Assembly (NCBI RefSeq): GCF_037975245.1
Contig: NC_092581.1
Location: forward strand, 12,427,303-12,491,302
Length of the DNA stretch: 64,000 nt
Origin: Apostichopus japonicus
Lineage: Eukaryota; Echinodermata; Holothuroidea; Aspidochirotida; Stichopodidae
Direction of reading: 5' to 3'
Shown here in pieces: positions 57,601 through 64,000 of the stretch. Both the position numbers and the translations under genes were made by a program. Positions within the stretch are counted from its first letter, which is position 1, and each line of letters starts with the position of its first letter. The notes beneath the pieces were generated by a model. That model did no database searches, was not told where the DNA came from, and worked only from the letters and a program-made list of their open reading frames with translations.

Positions 57601-60600
57601 AATGGTATCCCCATGTGACAAACGATATCTCCATGTGTCCTAAATGGTATCTCTATCTCCTAAATGGTATCTCCATGTTCTTAATGATATCTCCATGTCC
57701 TTAATGATATCTCCATGCCCTTAATGATATCTTCATGTCCTAAATGATATCTCTATCTCCTAAATGGTATCTCCATGTTCTTAATGATATCTCCATGTCC
57801 TTAATGATATCTCCATGCCCTTAATGATATCTTCATGTCCTAAATGATATCTCTATCTCCTAAATGATATCTCCATGTCCTAAATGATATCTCAATATCC
57901 TTAATGATCTCTCCATGTCCTAAATGATATCTCTATCTCCTAATTGATATCTCTATCTCCTAAATGATATCTCTATCTCCTAAATGATTTATCCATGTCC
58001 TAAATGATATTTACATGTCCTAAATGACATCTCCATGTCCTTAATGATATCCCCATGTCCTAAATTATATCTCCGTGTCCTAATGATATCTCCATGTCCT
58101 AAATGATATCTCTGTGTCCTAATGATATATCCATGTCTTAAATGATATCTACATGTGATAAATGTTATCTCCATGTGTTCTAAATGGTATTTCCAAGTGT
58201 CTTAAAAGATATCTCCATGTCCTAAATGATATCTCTATCTCCTAAATGATATCTCCATGTCCTTAACGATTAACACAGTTCAGAGCATCAGTGACTGTAT
58301 TTGGTGAGCTTCTTTCCTGCGCATATTAAATAAAAAATGGCACATCGAATGAGATTATCTTCAGACAGATGTAAAACTGAATATTTCAAACTATTCCGTT
58401 TTTTGTACAGTTTTTTGTTGCTATTGACACTAATGTTACTTATGTCATATTGTTCCATTGCTGATGATGTCCATTACCATTAATCCTCTCAACATTGTCC
58501 TCCCTACACATGACAGTTACGGTGGACAAAAGGAATAACGTAAAAATGTAGGGCTGATGCCTGGCCACCCTGATGCAAGTTGCCATCAGCCACCCTTTCA
58601 GTGTTCATGTGTGATATGGTGTGACATGGTATAGAATTTAATCATATCTGATATCATCTTAAAGGCATTGAAGACTCGCCCTAAACCGCGTGCCGCGCTC
58701 CGAAAAAAAGTTAACTTTCCATTGCTTGCAAGTGAAGTTTTTTCTTGTCGCTACAAAATGCAGACAGTAATGAAATGTGATACCTTGTTATCTTTTATCT
58801 AGACCTGAGATGTCCATCCCTGCTAATGCTGTGTACACTGTGTTGTGGGTATTGACCGTAGCTGTATGTATTGCCTGTACACTAGTGTCTAGTTACCGAC
58901 GGTAGCAAGCTGTGTGTGTATTTTCTGGGATCGATGGTGGTGTCTAACACATCTGTTATACCTCATTCGAAACTAGATCACATTACCGGCATGAGATGTT
59001 TCTTCACACCCTTTAAATTAATTGACTCGATGCCTGGTGAGACTTTCTTTGTTCAGTACATTCCTATCCTTTTGCAATCAACATGCAATTTAGCCTTACA
59101 TTCTTGGTTTTAAATCATTTGCTTTGAATTTGTTATCATTTTTTCCCCTTTCAAGAGTGTGCTCTTAACCCTTGTCCAGTAGGATCTATTCGTGTGGGTG
59201 ATAACTGTGAAGGTAAGCCAATTTTGATGTACCATTCCACAATATGAAATATACATGCGAGTTACTGGATGACATGAGGGTGGGAGGGGGGGGGGAGGTC
59301 GGGGATATTCCTTTGGTCCTCTAAATTATCAGTGTTTTAAGAAAACATCCTTCTGATACTTTCTGAGCTTTTCTCAGCAGATAACGTGATTGAATAGAAT
59401 TATAGCTTGACATATAGTTTCATTCTAAGTGGTACCTGTGAGTGCATTAATAATGCTAATTGCCTAAGTTACTTGATTCCATATCATTAGACCACTTATA
59501 TTAAAAACAACAAAATACTAGGGTATCACTCAATTGTTTATTTGTTCTTTCTTGCAGTTCCAAATTGCGATGTGGAGTGTCCAGAGGGGACATACTTTGA
59601 CAACTTGACATGCCGTAAGTTTGCTTTAATCAGAGAGAGTGAAGCATGACAGCTTTTTGTGTAGGTTTATTCATTTGAGCTAGAAAGACTCGGTTAAAAG
59701 GGACCGGGTGTATTTAATGGCAAAACATTCCTCATTTGAAATAGTTGGTGACATCTTTATTGTCCACCGATTCAACCATGCAAGTCCCGCCCGTCAACCA
59801 CCCCCTAAATAAAGCAACACACATTCTTTTCTCTACTGTGTGTGTCTTTCTTTATAATTGCATTTTGGTTTTTATTTGTTTGTTTGTTTCTTCCTGGGAA
59901 AGTTCCATAGCAGTATACGATCATCCAATGTTTGGGACATAGGTTAATGCCTTGTATGTAGTATAGTAGTATGCAGGGTGAGCATCTGGAAACAACAGCC
60001 TTTCTATAGTTATATAATGTCTAAATTCTGAGTCATATCTCTAGATAAGAAAGAAATGAATGGACGACACGACTACGATTATCATAAAGCGATTAAAAAA
60101 AAATGAATTCAAGAATATATACCTGTCAATAGTCGAATATATAATGTTTATAGTTGTGTTTTATGTCTGTGATAACCAATTTTGATGATTTTGCAAATTT
60201 GAATAATTTCAATGCGAACAGTTTTACAGGACTATGTCAACATCAGTCACATGGATAAGAAAAAAAATGTTCAAAGTCAAAGTCGGTAAAAAACGGTTTT
60301 CGACGACTTTAGTTTTATTTCTCAATAATAACTATATAAACTTAATATTTCGGACTTTCTTTCCGACACCATTGTAATATGATAACGGCCTGTCCCTTTT
60401 AATAACTCTACTGTGTTTTTTGTTTTTTGTTTATCCTTCAGAATGTTACGAAAAGCCCTGCCCTTTGGGATACCAGTCTGTTGATGATCGTTGTGAACGT
60501 AAGTGTGTGCATTGCATAACAGATTATTGTCAGCTATAATAGTAGGAAAGATTGGCTTCAGATCTATCAGAACAGAGCCATATGTATAATTGTTTTCCTT

Positions 60601-63600
60601 TTTCCTTTATTTTTCTTTGGGTAGAAATATGATGATGGTATTTTGGCACCAATTTGTTTAAGAGAAACGCTTTAGAAATATTCGTACGTACTTGATATTC
60701 TGCTATGAGATGAATATTTTATATCCCCCCTACCTCCCCCCCTTTTTTTTATATTGTTATATTTTGTCACTTCAAGTGATTTGTTTCCTACCTGATATGG
60801 TTCCGGTTAAAACTTTATTTGACCGTGCTACAATTCAGGAAACATAAGATCCACATAATGATCCACATAATGATCCACATAATGTTCACATAATGATCAC
60901 ATAATAATCACATAATGATCACATAATAATAACATAATGATCCACAAAATGTTCACATAATGATCCACATAATGTTCGCATAATGATCCACATAATATGA
61001 TCCACATAATGATCACATTATGATCCACATAATGATCCACATATTGTTCACGTAATGATCCCATAATAATCACATAATGTTCACATAATGTTCACATAAT
61101 GATCACATAATGATCCACATAATGATCCACATAATGATACACATACTGATTCACATAATGATCACATAATGATCCACATAATGTTCACATAATGTTCACA
61201 TAATGATCACATAATGATCACATAATGATCCACATAATGATCCACATAATGATCCACATAATGATACACATACTGATTCACATAATGATCACATAATGAT
61301 CACATTATGATCCACATAATGATCCACATAATGTTCACATAATGATCCACATAATGATCCACATTATGATCACATAATGATCCACATAATGATCCACATA
61401 AGGATACACATAATGATCACATGATCCACATAATGATCCACATAATGATCACATTATGATCCACATAATGATCCACATAATGTTCACATAATGATCCACA
61501 TAATGATCACATAACGATCCACATAATGATCCACATAATGTTCACATAATGATCACATAATGTTCACATAATGATCCACATAAAGTTCACATAATGATCC
61601 ACATAATGTTCACATAATGATCCACATAATGATCCCATAATGATCTACATAATGATCCACTTAATGATCACATAATAATCACAATGATCCACAAAATGTT
61701 CACATAATAATCACATAATAATCACATAATGATCCACATAATGATCCACATCATGTTCACATAATGATCCACATAATGATCCACATAATTATCCACATAG
61801 CAAGGTACTTATTTTAGCAGCTGTGGCAGAATGCAAACGATGTGAACTTGTTATTGAAAGTTTTAGTTAGACATTATAAGTGCTTCGATAGCTACATCAG
61901 AGGAAGGAGCAGGACCATATGGAGCGAAGGATCTAACTGTAATATAAGTGATATTAGAAAGGGATTCAAGTAATATTTTGCCATGCTACTATTTAGGGTT
62001 TACTTCGAGTATACTGATTTACATTAAGCTTACAGAAAATTCTGCTTTGAATTTCCATTCTATCATTACGGTACACTTCAAGGGTTAGAGAGTAATATAC
62101 AAAATGCCTGCACTAGTAAAGAAAGGAAAGTTTAGAAATGTTAAGCTTCCACAGAATACCACATTAAAGGGAGAGTATATCGATTTACATTAAGCTTTAC
62201 AGCCACAGATAAAATTCTGCTATAAATTTCCATACTATAATTAGGGTAAAGGCTACTTCAAGGGTAGAGTAATATACTAAATGGCAGCATTTTTAAAGAA
62301 AGGAAAGTTTCAAAATTTTAAGCTTCCACAGTTTTCCACATTAATCGGGGGTAACAAGGAGAGTATACTGATTTACATTAAGCTTACAGCCACAGATAAA
62401 ATTCTGCTTTAAATTTCCATACTATAATTAGGGTATACTTCAAGGGTAGAGTAATATGCTAAATGCCTGCACTTTTAAAGAAAGGAAAGTTTAGAAATGT
62501 TAAGCGTCCACAGAATACCACATTAATGGGGGTAACAAGGGGAGTATATTTTTAGCCTTGTATTTGTCTTATCTTGTTCATTTATCCTAACTTTGGTTTA
62601 CAGTATCTGTGATACCAGAATTGGAATGTAAAGAGAAGTGTTTTGTCTATGACTGAGGGATATGAATATCTTGTTTGCCAGCTACTGGTCGTTGGTTTGA
62701 ACTCTACCAGGTTGTGCTTAAAGGCATTGCAGACTAGCCCCAAACCGCGTGCGGCCATCTGAAAAAGTTAACTTTCTGTTGCTTGCAAGTAACGTTTTGT
62801 TTGTGTCGCTACAAACTGCAGATGTAATGAATGGTGATACCCTTGTTATCTTTAGCTGGACCTGAGATGTCCATTGCTGTATTGTTTGTACACTGTGCTG
62901 TGGGTATTGACCGCAGCTGTATGTACTGACTGTACACTAGTGTCTAATTACCGACGGTATCAAGCTGTGTTTTTCTGGGATCGATGGTGGTGTCTGTTAC
63001 ACCTCATTCGAAACTATGTAAGATTACCCACATTAGAAGTTTCTTTTTGCGCGAGTCTTCACACCCTTTAAACTTTCTCCAAAACCTATTTCGGTCTGAT
63101 ATTATGGCTGGTTTACTCTCATTACATCAGAGATCTACTACTACGTTTTGTTAATTTCTCAATTGTTTGTTTGCATGTTTCAGCATGTGAGCAGCAGCCA
63201 TGCCCTAAGGGGCAATATTTTTACCAGAGATTTTGCCAATGTAGAGGTAAGTTGTCACAAATATATGAGTCATCGTATTAAAAGGTGGTAGTATCCATAT
63301 AGATGCTATTTTGTCATTTTCTACAGTGGGCTGTATTAGACCGTGCTCACTCTGGGATGATCAATGGTGGGGACATGGGGGTTGTACAGCACCAGCTTGA
63401 TTTACCCCCAGTCTGTACCCCCTCCCTCGTAAATGTTTATCCAATATGCACCGCCAACCTCTGCCGCCCCCACCCCACCCATCCCACATACTCCAAATGT
63501 CTGGTGACATCACTGGACGTCCGAGTACTTTATAGTAACTACTGGCCTTGTACATGTAATAGATTTCCCAAATGCCCTCCATGTTAGTATGATTGATTGA

Positions 63601-63818
63601 GCAGAAACTCATGTGGCTACGTACAAGTATGTGCAACTAAGGTTGCAATGCAAGTTTTCGCTTTGAATCACTACAGCCATTTATCATGTCTGCAATTTAA
63701 TGTTATCATCTACTTAATTAGCCATGACTTCAACTTTTGATTTATCCTCCAGTCTGTCATGAGAAATTGTGTCCAGCAGGTCAAACGTTTGACCATGATT
63801 CATGCTCCTGTGTTGGAG
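51574..63818 (+). CDS. Secreted Cys-rich repeat protein, 5' part of a gene with tiny phase-1 exons
   Basis: Eleven exons (781 nt, 260 aa) continue past the window end. Exon 1 and the start of exon 2 give a signal peptide (MASKTVLRAVLLTVFVCLTS). Exons 2-3 encode two acidic segments with Cys pairs. From exon 4 on, each exon of 48-66 nt encodes one unit of the form C-x(3-5)-C-P-x-G-x-Y/S-x(4-6)-D-x(1-2)-C, for example CDVECPEGTYFDNLTC and CYEKPCPLGYQSVDDRC. All introns are phase 1. The pattern resembles antistasin or TIL-type inhibitor modules cut to half size, but I do not recognise the family with confidence. The protein is expected to be extracellular. Introns are full of tandem repeats. Confidence 0.78.
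52290..52400. mobile_element. hAT-like fragment (C-run block)
   Basis: GTCAGCCAGGCCCTTAGC... then runs of C with ACTCCTCCCATGCATACC, in intron 1 of the Cys-rich gene. Similar in layout to C-run blocks of the other hAT-like elements; termini not found. Confidence 0.35.
52582..52713 (+). CDS. Cys-rich gene exon 2
   Basis: Acceptor TCTTAAAAAG|GCCTG, donor GATG|GTAAGT. Encodes CLTSAAILDCRIYCELATD, completing the signal peptide, then an acidic segment with AECECVQEEEFD. Confidence 0.75.
53441..53581 (+). CDS. Cys-rich gene exon 3
   Basis: Acceptor AACTTTGTAG|ATTATT, donor GGTG|GTAAGG (an alternative GT lies 3 nt upstream, also in phase). Encodes DYSGDGSGGIILTPCEIYCD and GGCTCDSDPIP, similar in layout to exon 2. 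Confidence 0.78.
54044..54097 (+). CDS. Cys-rich gene exon 4 (unit 1)
   Basis: Acceptor TATCTTTCAG|AATGTC, donor TGCA|GTAAGT; 54 nt encoding CQELECPEWYHFDKSSC. Confidence 0.8.
54597..55487. repeat. Minisatellite, ~57-bp unit, intron 4 of the Cys-rich gene
   Basis: About sixteen copies of a unit containing GGTTTTATCCATAGTTCAAG, AGATGCTTTCAAAGACCAGA and ATGCTAAAGC. The variants CCTCAAGCGG and CTAAAGTGG mark subfamilies. Confidence 0.95.
55657..55713 (+). CDS. Cys-rich gene exon 5 (unit 2)
   Basis: Acceptor TTTTTACAG|AGTGCG, donor GAAT|GTAAGA; 57 nt encoding CVTSKCPSHYVRIDERCE. Confidence 0.8.
55759..55956. repeat. Pentanucleotide array (TATAG)n-(TACAG)n
   Basis: About 39 pentamers. A block of GTATA units is followed by a block of GTACA units and then mixed units. 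It starts 45 bp after the exon 5 donor of the Cys-rich gene. Confidence 0.97.
56894..56941 (+). CDS. Cys-rich gene exon 6 (unit 3)
   Basis: Acceptor GGATTACAG|ATTGTA, donor TGTG|GTAAGT; 48 nt encoding CNLECSAGYYVDNTC, the shortest unit. Confidence 0.8.
57330..58272. repeat. Minisatellite, ~20-bp unit, intron 6
   Basis: About 45 copies of TCCTAAATGATATCTCCATG with variants (TTAATG, CTCTATC). Larger blocks of about 120 bp recur inside (57650-57750 versus 57760-57860), showing higher-order duplication. Confidence 0.95.
58663..59012. mobile_element. TTAA-flanked MITE, copy 1
   Basis: Flanked by TTAA (58659-58662, 59013-59016). Ends AAAGGCATTGAAGAC / TCTTCACACCCTT are imperfect inverse complements. 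The body includes AACCGCGTGCCGCG, GTTGCTACAAA-type and GGGATCGATGGTGGTGTCT. The TTAA target suggests a piggyBac- or Kolobok-type non-autonomous element. Confidence 0.8.
59156..59212 (+). CDS. Cys-rich gene exon 7 (unit 4)
   Basis: Acceptor CCTTTCAAG|AGTGTG, donor GAAG|GTAAGC; encodes CALNPCPVGSIRVGDNCE. Confidence 0.8.
59558..59614 (+). CDS. Cys-rich gene exon 8 (unit 5)
   Basis: Acceptor TTTCTTGCAG|TTCCAA, donor TGCC|GTAAGT; encodes PNCDVECPEGTYFDNLTC. Confidence 0.82.
60442..60498 (+). CDS. Cys-rich gene exon 9 (unit 6)
   Basis: Acceptor TATCCTTCAG|AATGTT, donor GAAC|GTAAGT; encodes CYEKPCPLGYQSVDDRCE. Confidence 0.82.
60843..61800. repeat. Minisatellite, 10-13-bp units (ATGATCCACATA), intron 9
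   Basis: About 80 units of ATGATCCACATA, ATGATCACATA and ATGTTCACATA in irregular order, with segments of about 150 bp that repeat nearly exactly (61090-61190 versus 61210-61300). Confidence 0.95.
62000..62560. repeat. ~175-bp tandem repeat, about three copies
   Basis: Each copy has GATTTACATTAAGCTTACAG, TTCCATACTATAATTAGGGT and AAAGAAAGGAAAGTTTAGAA. Follows the minisatellite in the same intron. Confidence 0.92.
62604..62680 (+). pseudogene. Decayed repeat exon of the Cys-rich gene
   Basis: Acceptor GGTTTACAG|TATCTG and the correct phase give VIPELECKEKC, like the start of a unit, then an in-frame TGA. One base on, the frame reads EGYEYLVC, the expected end of a unit. No donor follows. Looks like a repeat exon lost by a frameshift, now skipped between exons 9 and 10. 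Confidence 0.5.
62722..63067. mobile_element. TTAA-flanked MITE, copy 2
   Basis: Flanked by TTAA (62718-62721, 63068-63071). Ends AAAGGCATTGCAGACTAGCC / GCGCGAGTCTTCACACCCTT; closely matches copy 1 over its whole length. Confidence 0.82.
63184..63246 (+). CDS. Cys-rich gene exon 10 (unit 7)
   Basis: Acceptor GCATGTTTCAG|CATGTG, donor AGAG|GTAAGT; 63 nt encoding CEQQPCPKGQYFYQRFCQC. It has an extra C-x-C at the end, closer to an antistasin-like unit. Confidence 0.82.
63753..63818 (+). CDS. Cys-rich gene exon 11 (unit 8)
   Basis: Acceptor TATCCTCCAG|TCTGTC, donor GGAG|GTAATA; 66 nt encoding CHEKLCPAGQTFDHDSCSC. The gene must continue beyond the window because the phase is open and no stop is reached. 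Confidence 0.82.
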
Positions 63819-63915
63819 GTAATAAAACGCTGTTTTCTCGCTCTCCTTATATTCTTTAATGATAACAATTTAGTTCCTAAATCATAAAGTGCGATTGTCA
63901 ATATAGAACATTTTT

Positions 63916-63935
63916 CGCAGTTGTAGATATATATA

Positions 63936-63989
<54 letters not shown>
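63916..63989. repeat. (TA)n microsatellite
   Basis: ATATATATCTATATATAT... about 35 units near the window end. Confidence 0.9.
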
Positions 63990-63991
<2 letters not shown>

Positions 63992-64000
63992 TGGTAGATA

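Overview
This window is animal nuclear DNA. It has spliced genes with GT-AG introns and small exons, long introns and intergenic spaces, and a very dense load of dispersed repeats and satellites. The gene set (a NXPE-family type II membrane protein, a C11orf65/MFI orthologue, an immunoglobulin-type receptor and a secreted Cys-rich repeat protein) and the repeat types (hAT-like elements rich in G or C runs, Penelope-like elements, tRNA SINEs) suggest a marine invertebrate deuterostome, most likely an echinoderm. The species call is an inference. Exon structures below were assembled by hand from reading frames, splice signals and phase, with no transcript data.

Layout. 1-597 is a minisatellite. 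673-6314 (minus) is a complete four-exon NXPE-family gene predicted to encode 582 aa with an intact GDS...DxxH esterase signature. About 6.3-21.3 kb has no recognised host gene. It holds a possible solo LTR, a long TA-centred hairpin, several inverted-repeat elements (including a 1.6-kb element with about 40 palindromes built on CACTTAAGTG), a decayed zinc-knuckle retrotransposon ORF and a tRNA-type SINE. 21374-32843 (plus) is an 11-exon C11orf65/MFI orthologue (535 aa). Its introns carry SINEs, including two with a U2 snRNA head, and a 1.6-kb minisatellite. 33-39 kb is repeat-rich. 39325-40677 (minus) is a single-exon immunoglobulin-domain receptor ORF. It is broken by one TAG inside a 32-bp palindrome that is flanked by 7-bp direct repeats.

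The 40.9-46.9 kb segment is a nest of transposons. A Penelope-like retroelement (19-bp target duplication, inverted termini) appears to lie inside a hAT-like element. It has itself been split by two hAT-like elements with exact 8-bp target duplications, and one of those contains a TA-flanked MITE. A second hAT-in-hAT pair follows. At 50.2 kb a complete 193-bp U2-headed SINE has a 14-bp target duplication.

51574 to the window end (plus) is the 5' part of a secreted Cys-rich protein gene. It is built from tiny exons (48-66 nt in the repeat part), all phase 1-1, each encoding about 19 residues with a shared Cys pattern. Its introns are filled with minisatellites, a pentanucleotide array and two copies of a TTAA-flanked MITE. 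One decayed repeat exon can be seen.

The four genes show no sign of acting in one pathway. The main biology here is how mobile and tandem DNA has shaped otherwise ordinary genes.
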